A DNA stretch of 32,412 nucleotides from Cupriavidus basilensis OR16 (GTDB taxonomy: Bacteria; Pseudomonadota; Gammaproteobacteria; Burkholderiales; Burkholderiaceae), in the NCBI RefSeq assembly GCF_000243095.1, contig NZ_AHJE01000085.1, positions 1-32,412 of the forward strand, given 5' to 3'. The notes under the pieces were generated by a model. The model did no database searches. It was not told the DNA's origin and was given only the letters and a program-made list of their open reading frames with translations. Positions 24,224 through 31,388 of this stretch are shown one piece after another. How positions within the stretch are numbered: position 1 is the first letter of the stretch; the number at the start of each line of letters is the position of its first letter. The position numbers and the translations under genes are program-made.

Positions 24224-24730
24224 ATGGCACTACCGAAGGTTGTCACGCATCAGGACCGATTGCTCTCGGTCAATATCCATGAGTCGCAGGAGTTTCCGGG
24301 ATCGGAATCGGGCTCCACAATCATCCCCTTGTTCCTCGATCGCGAGAACGGCGTATGGGTGCTGTATGGCAAGTTTGAGCCGGGCACGACGCTGCCGCCG
24401 CACTTCCACACCGGCACCGTGCACTTCTTTACGACCAAGGGGCAGTGGAACTATGTGGAGTACCCGGACGACCCTCAAACCTCGGGTAGCTATCTGTACG
24501 AGCCAGGTGGTTCGGTGCATACGTTCTCGGTACCCGCGGATGCCAAGGAAGCTGCCGAGGGCTTCATGGTGGTGTACGGTGCCAACGTCATATTTTCCGA
24601 CGGGGAGTACCAGGGTGTCCGGGATGCCGGAGCCATAGAAGAAGGCATTCTCGCCGCGGCTCGCAAGGCCGGCCTCCCTGTGCCCCGGTATATCCGCCCG
24701 AACGGTGGCGCGGCGTTTTCGCGGGACTGA
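24224..24730 (+). CDS. Cupin protein, 2,4'-dihydroxyacetophenone dioxygenase-like
   Basis: Single-domain cupin of 168 residues. Candidate metal ligands are His 60 and His 62 (PHFHTGT), Glu 79 (NYVEYP) and His 99 (GGSVHTF), with flanking FEPGTTLPPHFHTG and SYLYEPGGSVHTF as the two cupin motifs. The overall pattern is that of the 2,4'-dihydroxyacetophenone dioxygenase family, iron enzymes that split a C-C bond next to a keto group with O2. All four ligands are present, so it is probably an active dioxygenase; the substrate is inferred only loosely as an alpha-hydroxy or 1,3-dicarbonyl ketone. The ribosome binding site is AGGAGGT. It lies between two Bug paralogues. Confidence 0.82.
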   Translation: MALPKVVTHQDRLLSVNIHESQEFPGSESGSTIIPLFLDRENGVWVLYGKFEPGTTLPPHFHTGTVHFFTTKGQWNYVEYPDDPQTSGSYLYEPGGSVHTFSVPADAKEAAEGFMVVYGANVIFSDGEYQGVRDAGAIEEGILAAARKAGLPVPRYIRPNGGAAFSRD

Positions 24731-24851
24731 TGTGCAACAGATCGGGAAGCGCTTTCCCATGCGGCCATAGGACAGCGCACCCGGGGTTGGTGCACGCAGC
24801 GCAAGGCGCGCATCGATCCTCACCTATCAGAAAAAAATGGAGACAAGCGTC

Positions 24852-25823
24852 ATGAAGAAAACCCTTTGCTTGGGTTTCCTGGCCATTTGTGCAACGTTCG
24901 CCGGCACTGTGATGGCTGAAACCCCCGATGATTACCCGGCACGCCCGGTCAAACTGATCGTTCCTTCGGCTGCGGGCGGCGGCGCGGATGCGTTCGGTCG
25001 CCTGCTCGGCGAGCAGCTCGGTAAGCGACTCAAGCAGTCGTTCGTGGTGGAGAACATCGCAGGCGCCGCAGGCACGATCGCGATCGGGCAACTCGCGCAC
25101 GCCAAGCCGGATGGCTACACGATTGCGCTGGGGACGATGACCACGACCACGCTAGCGCCGGCCGTCTATCATCAGTTGCCCTACGATCCCGTCAAGAGCC
25201 TTACCACGTTAGCGCGGGTTGGCACATCGCCGATTATTCTCGTGGCAACCAAGGACTATCCTGCAAACAACCTCAAGGAATTTATCGAACTGGCCAAGAA
25301 GAGTGCCAAGCCCATTCAGTTCGGTACCTGGGGCGCGGGCTCGACCGGCCATTTCTGTGCGGAGGTGCTTGCGCAGAAGACCGGTATCAAGCTCGATCAC
25401 ATTCCGTTCAAGGGAGGCGCTGCCGTCATGACGGCGATGATGGGCGATGTCGTGAAGGTTGGATGGCTCGACATCGGCTCTGGCACCACGGCCGTGAAGA
25501 CCGGCAAGATCAAGGCACTTGCCATGTGCACCCGGCGTACGTCGAACTTCCCGAATGTCGCTACGTACAAGGAACAGGGGGTCGATTTCGATCAGTGGAC
25601 CGGTTGGGCCATGTACGCCCCCGCAGGCGTGCCGAAGCCGATCGTTGAAAAGATCTCGGCGGCGCTCAGGGATATGCTCCAGGACCCCACCGTCAAGTCC
25701 AAAATGCTCGACTGGGGCATCACCCCCGACTATCTCTCCGGCGAAGAACAGGCGCTGGTCAATGTCCGGGAGATTGAAGTCTGGAAGGGGGTCGCCAAGG
25801 AAGCAAAGATCACGCTTGATTGA
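24852..25823 (+). CDS. Bug/TctC family substrate-binding protein, paralogue B
   Basis: Periplasmic receptor of 323 residues. The signal peptide MKKTLCLGFLAICATFAGTVMA ends before ETPDDYPARPVKLIVPSAAGGGADAFGR. It is a close paralogue of the protein at 23166-24134, differing mainly in the signal peptide, the first ligand loop (AGGGADAF versus PGGGGDVF) and the C terminus. The ATG at 24852 follows TGGAGACAAGCGTC; an in-frame ATG at 24837 is weaker. It probably arose by duplication of a neighbour, with the cupin gene now between the copies. Differences in the ligand loop suggest a related but not identical substrate. Confidence 0.92.
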   Translation: MKKTLCLGFLAICATFAGTVMAETPDDYPARPVKLIVPSAAGGGADAFGRLLGEQLGKRLKQSFVVENIAGAAGTIAIGQLAHAKPDGYTIALGTMTTTTLAPAVYHQLPYDPVKSLTTLARVGTSPIILVATKDYPANNLKEFIELAKKSAKPIQFGTWGAGSTGHFCAEVLAQKTGIKLDHIPFKGGAAVMTAMMGDVVKVGWLDIGSGTTAVKTGKIKALAMCTRRTSNFPNVATYKEQGVDFDQWTGWAMYAPAGVPKPIVEKISAALRDMLQDPTVKSKMLDWGITPDYLSGEEQALVNVREIEVWKGVAKEAKITLD

Positions 25824-25898
25824 TCGAGTTCGGCAGGGGCGCAGCTACATAGGAACTTCGCAAGATGACCATCCGATGTCCGTTTTGGCCGATGAGCG

Positions 25899-25973
25899 GG
25901 CATCCACGGGCAGCTCGATCTGGCCGACCCGAACAGCCTCGCCCTTGTCAAGCCGCAGTGGGATGCGGGCGCT
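25899..25973 (+). pseudogene. Possible short gene remnant
   Basis: In the 163-bp gap between paralogue B and the GntR gene one frame reads GIHGQLDLADPNSLALVKPQ then WDAGA, and the adjacent frame continues FGPLLYEPDV. The composition looks like former protein-coding sequence with an indel, but I cannot name the family. There is no start or stop context. Confidence 0.25.
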
Positions 25974-25986
25974 TCGGTCCGCTGCT

Positions 25987-26706
25987 CTATGAGCCTGACG
26001 TGTCGCCGGTCTCGCTCGACAGGATGAGCAGCACGGCGTCGCGCTTGTCCAGCAGATGCTGGCGCAAGATCGCGGCGAGCCGCTTGCCATCGCGTGCTTC
26101 GAGCGCCGTCAGCATTTCCTCGTGGTCATGGATCGCGCTGTCCCATTTCGGCTTCTGATAGTTCGACCGGTAGCGCAGCGCCTGCAACCTCCGGTTCACC
26201 GACTGATAGGTCTGACGCAGCGCAACATTCCTGGCCGCTTCGTTGATACGGTCATGAATCTGATGATTGAAGCTGTAATAACCGGACAAGTCGTCCTTGG
26301 CCCGGCATGCCAGCATCGCATAGTGCAATGCCTTGATCTCCGCCAATTCGACCGCCGTGATCCGCGCGCAGGCCAGTTCGCCGGATAGCGCTTCCAGGCC
26401 GCTCATCAATTCGAACGTGTCCTGAATCTCCGTTGGCGACAGGCGCGATACCGTCGCGCCCCGGTTGGGCGTGCTTTCTATCAGCCCCTCCGCCGCCAGC
26501 ACCTTCATGGCCTCGCGCAGGGGCGTGCGGGAGATGCCCAGCGTCTCGCACAACTCACGTTCGTTGAGTTTCGTACCCGCTTTCAAGACCCCCTCGACGA
26601 TGAAAGTCCGCAGGTGATCCACCACCGTGTCATGCAAGCGTTGCCGTTCAACCTTGGGTAGCACGGATACGGAGGAATCCGCGCCCGAAGAAATTGGATT
26701 TTGCAT
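25987..26706 (-). CDS. GntR-family (FCD) transcriptional regulator
   Basis: FadR-type regulator of 239 residues. The winged helix spans about 25-88, with LHDTVVDHLRTFIVEGVLKAG, LNERELCETLGISRTPLREAMKVLAAEGLIE and PNRGATVSRLS. The helical FCD effector domain follows, with candidate metal-binding residues in FNHQIHDRINEAA and HDHEEMLTALEARD. ATG at 26706. It is divergent from the aminotransferase operon (start 26884), and a shared motif lies at both promoters, so it probably regulates itself and that operon. FCD regulators usually sense small organic acids such as those made by the divergent operon. Confidence 0.93.
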   Translation of the reverse strand: MQNPISSGADSSVSVLPKVERQRLHDTVVDHLRTFIVEGVLKAGTKLNERELCETLGISRTPLREAMKVLAAEGLIESTPNRGATVSRLSPTEIQDTFELMSGLEALSGELACARITAVELAEIKALHYAMLACRAKDDLSGYYSFNHQIHDRINEAARNVALRQTYQSVNRRLQALRYRSNYQKPKWDSAIHDHEEMLTALEARDGKRLAAILRQHLLDKRDAVLLILSSETGDTSGS

Positions 26707-26712
26707 TCAAAT
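26698..26712. promoter_or_regulatory. Candidate GntR operator at its own start
   Basis: ATTTTGCATTCAAAT, a near-palindrome (TTTG/CAAA arms) that contains the GntR start codon. It shares 12 of 13 aligned positions, ATTTTG(C/T)ATTCAAA, with the site at the aminotransferase promoter. Confidence 0.5.
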
Positions 26713-26851
26713 CTTTGATAGCATCATTGTGAACATTTTAGCAGACACTTAACATCGCCACAAAGAATCACCCTTGCCCGTTTACATGGGGTAAACACTG
26801 CGCAATTTCACCAAAAACCGTCATGTCCCCACCCGGCTCCTCTGCTACAGT

Positions 26852-26867
26852 ATTTTGTATTCAAAAC
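26852..26867. promoter_or_regulatory. Candidate GntR operator at the aminotransferase promoter
   Basis: ATTTTGTATTCAAAAC with arms TTTTG and CAAAA around a 4-bp centre, ending 17 bp before the aminotransferase start. FCD-type GntR proteins bind short AT-rich palindromes of this kind. Confidence 0.5.
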
Positions 26868-26883
26868 TCAATTGGAGGAGACC

Positions 26884-28135
26884 ATGCAGAAACTCAACTT
26901 CCACCCCGCGGGCCGCCACTTCCTTCAGATCCCCGGGCCGAGCCCCGTTCCCGATCGCATCTTGCGAGCCATGAGCTACCCGACCATTGACCATCGCGGC
27001 CCCGAGTTCGGGGCGCTTGGCCTCAAGGTGCTGGCCGGGATCAAGCAGGTATTCAAGACGGAGCAACCGGTCGTGATCTATCCCGCTTCAGGTACGGGCG
27101 CATGGGAAGCCGCGCTGACGAACACCCTGAGTCCTGGCGACACGGTCTTGATGTTCGAGACAGGTCACTTCGCCACGCTCTGGAAGAAGATGGCCGAGAA
27201 TCTTGGCATCCAGCCCGAGTTTCTCGGCTTGCCGGGCATCGAGGGCTGGCGCCGCGGTGTGCAGGCCGACATGATCGAAGCACGCCTGCGTGCCGACGTC
27301 GGGCATGCCATCAAGGCGGTTTGCGTGGTTCATAACGAAACCTCGACCGGTGTTACCTCGGACATTGCGGCCGTGCGCAAGGCGATCGACGCAGCGCGGC
27401 ACCCCGCACTGCTGTTGGTCGACACGATTTCCGGCCTGGCGTCTGCTGATTACCGGCACGATGAATGGGGCGTGGATGTGACCGTCTCCGGCTCGCAGAA
27501 AGGGCTCATGTTGCCGCCGGGCATCAGTTTCAATGCGGTGTCGCCCAAGGCCATCGAAGCCGCCAGGACGGCGCGGCTGCCGCGCAGCTTCTGGAGCTGG
27601 GACGAAATCATCGAGCTGAACCAGACCGGCTATTGGCCCTATACCCCCAGCACAAATCTGCTTTATGGCCTGTCCGAAGCACTCGACATGATTCTCGACG
27701 AGGGGCTGGACAATGTGTTCGGGCGCCACCAGCGGCTGGCGGAGGCATGCCGCCGGGCAGTGCGCGCCTGGGGTCTGGAGATCCAGTGCAGTGCGCGCCT
27801 GGGGTCTGGAGATCCAGTGCGCCGACCCTGCCGTCTACAGCCCGGTTCTCACCGGCGTGATGATGCCCGAGGGGATCGATGCGGACGTTGTGCGCAGGAA
27901 TATCTACGACCGCTTCAACATGTCGCTGGGCGCGGCGCTGGGCAAGATGAAAGGCCGCATGTTCCGTATCGGCCACCTGGGCGACTGCAACGACCTCACG
28001 CTGATGGCGACGCTCGCCGGCTGCGAAATGGGCTTGAAGGTCTCGGGCGTGCCGGTCGCGGCAAGCGGGACATCCGCCGCGATGGACTACCTGGCCGCCC
28101 ATGCCACGCCCTTGCAGCTCAAGGTCGCGGCCTGA
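26884..28135 (+). pseudogene. Class V aminotransferase (serine-glyoxylate aminotransferase-like), broken by a 31-bp tandem duplication
   Basis: PLP enzyme that transfers an amino group, in this subfamily typically from serine or alanine to glyoxylate. It begins MQKLNFHPAGRHFLQIPGPS and shows TIDHRGPEFGALGLKVLAG, the PLP phosphate loop YPASGTGAWEAALTN, VDTISGLASADYRHDEWGVD and the PLP lysine at 206 (SGSQKGLMLPPG). Near residue 293 a 31-bp unit is repeated in tandem (27757-27820), shifting the frame. Removing one copy gives AWGLEIQCADPAVYSPVLTG and a normal ending at 28135, total 406 residues. As written, the original frame runs on to 28314 with unrelated sequence. ATG at 26884 follows GGAGGAG. 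The copies are identical, so the event is recent or an assembly artefact. Confidence 0.9.
27757..27820 (+). repeat. 31-bp perfect tandem duplication inside the aminotransferase gene
   Basis: Bases 27757-27789 recur exactly at 27788-27820, giving period 31 and just over two copies. One copy contains GCGCGCCTGGGGTCTGGAG. Because 31 is not a multiple of three, it inactivates the gene, and loss of one copy by slippage or recombination would restore it. Confidence 0.95.
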
Positions 28136-28301
28136 CGCTGTCCGACGCAACAGTAGTGCCTATCCGAAGCGAGGAATTCCGCCCGGCTTTGCTGTGGCGG
28201 GCTGCGCCTGGATTGGCCTCCAGCCTTGCGATGCCGGGGAGGGCATCGGGGCGGGAGCCGGTCCGTCGCCGGTACGCGGCAGCGCCAGTTCCCCGCACCG
28301 T

Positions 28302-28322
28302 ACCGATCGCGTGAGGATCGGT
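28302..28322. repeat. Hairpin before the MFS transporter gene
   Basis: ACCGATC and GATCGGT form a perfect 7-bp stem around a 7-nt loop, in the 228-bp gap between the aminotransferase and the transporter. No T run follows. Nothing else is recognised in this gap apart from the transporter's ribosome binding site. Confidence 0.4.
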
Positions 28323-28363
28323 GCAGCAGCACAGACATAGCTGAGAAAAACTGAGGAGACGCT

Positions 28364-29668
28364 GTGGATACTACCCTGCAGGCCGGGACAAAAGTGAGGA
28401 CGTTCGAGGACGCGGTTTATCGCAAGGTAAGCTGGCGGCTGATACCGTTCCTGATGCTGTGCTTCCTGATCGCTTATCTCGATCGTGTCAATGTTGGTTT
28501 CGCCAAGCTTCAGATGTCGCAGCAGTTGGGCTTCAGCGAGACCGTTTACGGCCTGGGCGCCGGCATCTTCTTCATCGGCTACTTCCTGTTCGAAGTGCCA
28601 AGCAACCTGGCCCTGCACCGGTTCGGCGCCAAGGTATGGATCGGGCGCATCATGGTCACGTGGGGTCTGCTCTCCGCGTGTTTCGTGTTCGTGGAGACAC
28701 CTACCGCCTTCTACACGCTACGCTTCCTGCTCGGCCTGGCCGAAGCCGGTTTTACGCCGGGCATCGTGTACTACCTGTCCTGCTGGTATCCGGCGCACCG
28801 GCGCGCCAAGATCATGGCCATCTACTGCATGGGCTCGCCGCTGTCCGGCATCATTGGCAATCCGTTATCCGGCTTCCTGATGGGCAGCATGGGCGGCATC
28901 GCAGGCTGGGCGGGCTGGCAGTGGATGTTCTTCATCGAGGCCGTTCCCGCCGTCCTGCTGGGCCTCTTCTGCTTCTACTATCTGGACAACTCGATTGCCA
29001 AGGCCAAATGGCTCAGCAGCGAGGAAAAGCACGTGCTGGAACTGGCCAAGGCGCAGGACGCCAGATCGGCAGACCCGCAGGCCCGCGTCGGCAGCGTCTT
29101 CACCGACCCACGCGTCTGGCTCATCAGCCTGATCTGCTTTTGCTATGTCACCGGCCAGTACGGCATCACGCTCTGGATGCCGACCTTCATCAAGTCCACG
29201 GGCGTCACCGACCCCATGCATATCGGCTTGCTGAGCGCGATCCCCTATGTGGCGGCGATTGTCACGATGTACTTCTTCGCGAAAAGTGCCGACAAGCATC
29301 GCGAACGGCGCTGGCACCTGATCGTGCCCTGCATGATGGGCGCGATCGGCTTCCTGGCGCTGCCCTGGGTCATGCACAGTACCGCGCTGTCGCTGGTGTT
29401 CCTGTCGATTGCCGCGGCAGGCATCCTGACGTGCACGCCGCTGTTCTGGTCGCTGCCGACGGCTTTCCTGAGCGGTGCCGCGGCGGCCACGGCAATTGCC
29501 ATGAGCAACTCGATCGGCAACCTTGCCGGGTTCACCAGCGGCTACATGATCGGTTACCTCAGGGACGTGACCCAGAGTGGCAGCAGCGCTTACTACATGA
29601 TCGCCGCGATGCTGATCATCGGCGCCTTCGCCATATGGACCTTGCCCGCCAAGCTGGTTAACCGATAA
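28364..29668 (+). CDS. MFS transporter, anion:cation symporter (ACS) family
   Basis: Inner-membrane proton-coupled transporter of 434 residues with twelve predicted membrane segments. The N-terminal YRKVSWRLIPFLMLCFLIAYLDRVNVGFAKLQM is the ACS signature with the Asp-Arg pair. FLLGLAEAGFTPGIVYYLSCWYP lies at the fourth and fifth segments, and the central cytoplasmic loop is about 195-235. ACS members import carboxylates such as hexuronates, phthalates, tartrate or 4-hydroxyphenylacetate. The start is a GTG at 28364 with GAGGAG 5 bp upstream. It sits between the aminotransferase and amidase genes and is probably in the GntR-controlled operon. The substrate is not determined. Confidence 0.93.
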   Translation: MDTTLQAGTKVRTFEDAVYRKVSWRLIPFLMLCFLIAYLDRVNVGFAKLQMSQQLGFSETVYGLGAGIFFIGYFLFEVPSNLALHRFGAKVWIGRIMVTWGLLSACFVFVETPTAFYTLRFLLGLAEAGFTPGIVYYLSCWYPAHRRAKIMAIYCMGSPLSGIIGNPLSGFLMGSMGGIAGWAGWQWMFFIEAVPAVLLGLFCFYYLDNSIAKAKWLSSEEKHVLELAKAQDARSADPQARVGSVFTDPRVWLISLICFCYVTGQYGITLWMPTFIKSTGVTDPMHIGLLSAIPYVAAIVTMYFFAKSADKHRERRWHLIVPCMMGAIGFLALPWVMHSTALSLVFLSIAAAGILTCTPLFWSLPTAFLSGAAAATAIAMSNSIGNLAGFTSGYMIGYLRDVTQSGSSAYYMIAAMLIIGAFAIWTLPAKLVNR

Positions 29669-29676
29669 CAACGGGG

Positions 29677-29697
29677 AGCGGTGCGCGCCGCACCGCT
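29677..29697 (+). terminator. Strong hairpin between the MFS and amidase genes
   Basis: Perfect 9-bp stem AGCGGTGCG / CGCACCGCT with a 3-nt loop, 9 bp after the transporter stop. It lacks a T run; it may terminate or attenuate transcription, or stabilise the upstream mRNA. Confidence 0.55.
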
Positions 29698-29751
29698 TCA
29701 CGGCATCTCCCAACGCCTCGGGCGCCCGTAGCGGGCGCATGGAAGACTCTC

Positions 29752-31278
29752 ATGAACAGTGCATTCGAATCGAAAACGAACGGCACCGGCAGTCAAGCGC
29801 CATTCGACCTGATGGAGGCCACCGTTGCCACCGCGCATGCCGCGATGCGTGACGGCCGGCTGACGGCACGGCAACTGGTGCGCGGCTACCTGGACCGGAT
29901 CTCAGCCTACGATCAAAGCGGCCCCCGCATCAACAGCATCCTCCGGCTCAATCCGGAGGCGCTGGCAGAGGCAGACCGCATGGACGCGCAGGCCGCCGGG
30001 AAGCCGGCGCAGGCCCTGGCCCCTCTTCATGGCATCCCGGTGCTGATCAAGGACAACATCGAATGCGGTGGCATCGAAACCACCGCGGGCTCGCTTTGCC
30101 TTCGGGGCAATATGGCCGCGCAGGATGCGTTTATTGTCCAGCGGCTACGCCGGGCCGGCGCCATCGTCCTGGCAAAGACCAACCTGCACGAGCTTGCCTC
30201 CGGGGGGGAGACCGTCAGTACGGAGCTTGGCCAGACCTTGAATCCCTACGACCTGACACGAACGCCTGGCGGCTCCAGCGGGGGCACCGGCGCCGGCATT
30301 GCAGCCAACTTCGGTTTGCTCGGGATCGGAACCGACGGGGTCAACTCGATCAGGTCGCCGGCCTCGGCTAACAATCTGGTCGGCCTGCGTCCCACCATGG
30401 GCCTTGTCAGCCGAACGGGGCTTGTTCCCTGCGGTTTGACGCAGGACACCATCGGGCCGATCACACGGAGCGTCGCGGATACCGCTGTATTGCTCGACGC
30501 AATTGCCGGGCACGACCCGGCCGATCCTATCTCGAGCCAAGGCGCCTCCCACATCCCTGCGAGCTATACGGTCTTTCTCGACCCCGACGGGCTCAAAGGC
30601 GCGCGCATCGGCGTACTGCGCCATTTCTTCGGCGATGGGCCCGAGCATCGGCCCGTCAACGCCGTCATGCAGCAAGCACTGGCCGTCATGGAAACACAGG
30701 GCGCGGAACTAGTCGCGGTGGATGACGCCATCAGCCCCGAGGAACTCCTGGCATCCACGCTCGTGCATCACTACGAGATGGAGCACGATCTCGATGCCTA
30801 CCTGGCCCGGCTCGCCCCGGACGTGAAGGTGCGGTCGATGAAAGACATCATCGCATCGGGGCAAGTGCACGCAAGCGTTGCGGGAACGCTGACCACGGCA
30901 GCAGCGCTGGCGGGCAAGGACGCGCAATACCGCGAGCGCTTGCAGCGTCAGCAGGCATTGCGCCGGCGGCTACTGGATCTGATGGATGCGCAGCGGATCG
31001 ACGTGCTGGCCTTTCCACATCAGCGTCGTCTGGTGGCGCCGATCGGCGAGCCGCAAGCCGAACGCAACGGCGTACTCGCGTCTGCCACCGGCTTCCCGGC
31101 GATCGTGATTCCAGCGGGGTTTTCCGCCGCGCAGCGCAATGCGCCGCAGGGCGTGCCGGTTGGACTGGAGTTCTTCGGCCGTCCGTTCTCGGAACCCGTG
31201 CTGATACGGCTGGCCTATGCGGCCGAGCAGGCTCTGCGCGCGCGCCGGGCGCCGCATGCGGCGCCGGCCCTCGAATAG
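29752..31278 (+). CDS. Amidase (amidase-signature family)
   Basis: Hydrolase of 508 residues that splits a carboxamide. The catalytic triad is visible: Lys 100 in GIPVLIKDNIE, cis-Ser 175 in GGSSGGTGAGIAANF, and nucleophile Ser 199 in GIGTDGVNSIRSPAS. The 24-residue gap between the two serines is the one seen in characterised members. No signal peptide is seen, so it acts in the cytosol. The start at 29752 is taken as the first ATG; its ribosome binding site (GGAAGACTC) is weak. It lies between two MFS transporters, which suggests that an imported amide is hydrolysed or that the amidase makes a substrate for export. The substrate cannot be predicted. Confidence 0.93.
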   Translation: MNSAFESKTNGTGSQAPFDLMEATVATAHAAMRDGRLTARQLVRGYLDRISAYDQSGPRINSILRLNPEALAEADRMDAQAAGKPAQALAPLHGIPVLIKDNIECGGIETTAGSLCLRGNMAAQDAFIVQRLRRAGAIVLAKTNLHELASGGETVSTELGQTLNPYDLTRTPGGSSGGTGAGIAANFGLLGIGTDGVNSIRSPASANNLVGLRPTMGLVSRTGLVPCGLTQDTIGPITRSVADTAVLLDAIAGHDPADPISSQGASHIPASYTVFLDPDGLKGARIGVLRHFFGDGPEHRPVNAVMQQALAVMETQGAELVAVDDAISPEELLASTLVHHYEMEHDLDAYLARLAPDVKVRSMKDIIASGQVHASVAGTLTTAAALAGKDAQYRERLQRQQALRRRLLDLMDAQRIDVLAFPHQRRLVAPIGEPQAERNGVLASATGFPAIVIPAGFSAAQRNAPQGVPVGLEFFGRPFSEPVLIRLAYAAEQALRARRAPHAAPALE

Positions 31279-31388
31279 GCGAGTAACGGAACGAATCTTC
31301 ATTGCTGCTCTACAAACGCCAGCCGATCCAGGCGGCGAGAAGTTTGCGGATACACCGTGACGACCTCGAAACGAGGACGGAGACAAAG

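Noticed and set aside
28136..28314. C-terminal extension of the aminotransferase in its original frame
   Set aside because: The sequence has no family similarity; it is out-of-frame read-through caused by the 31-bp duplication.
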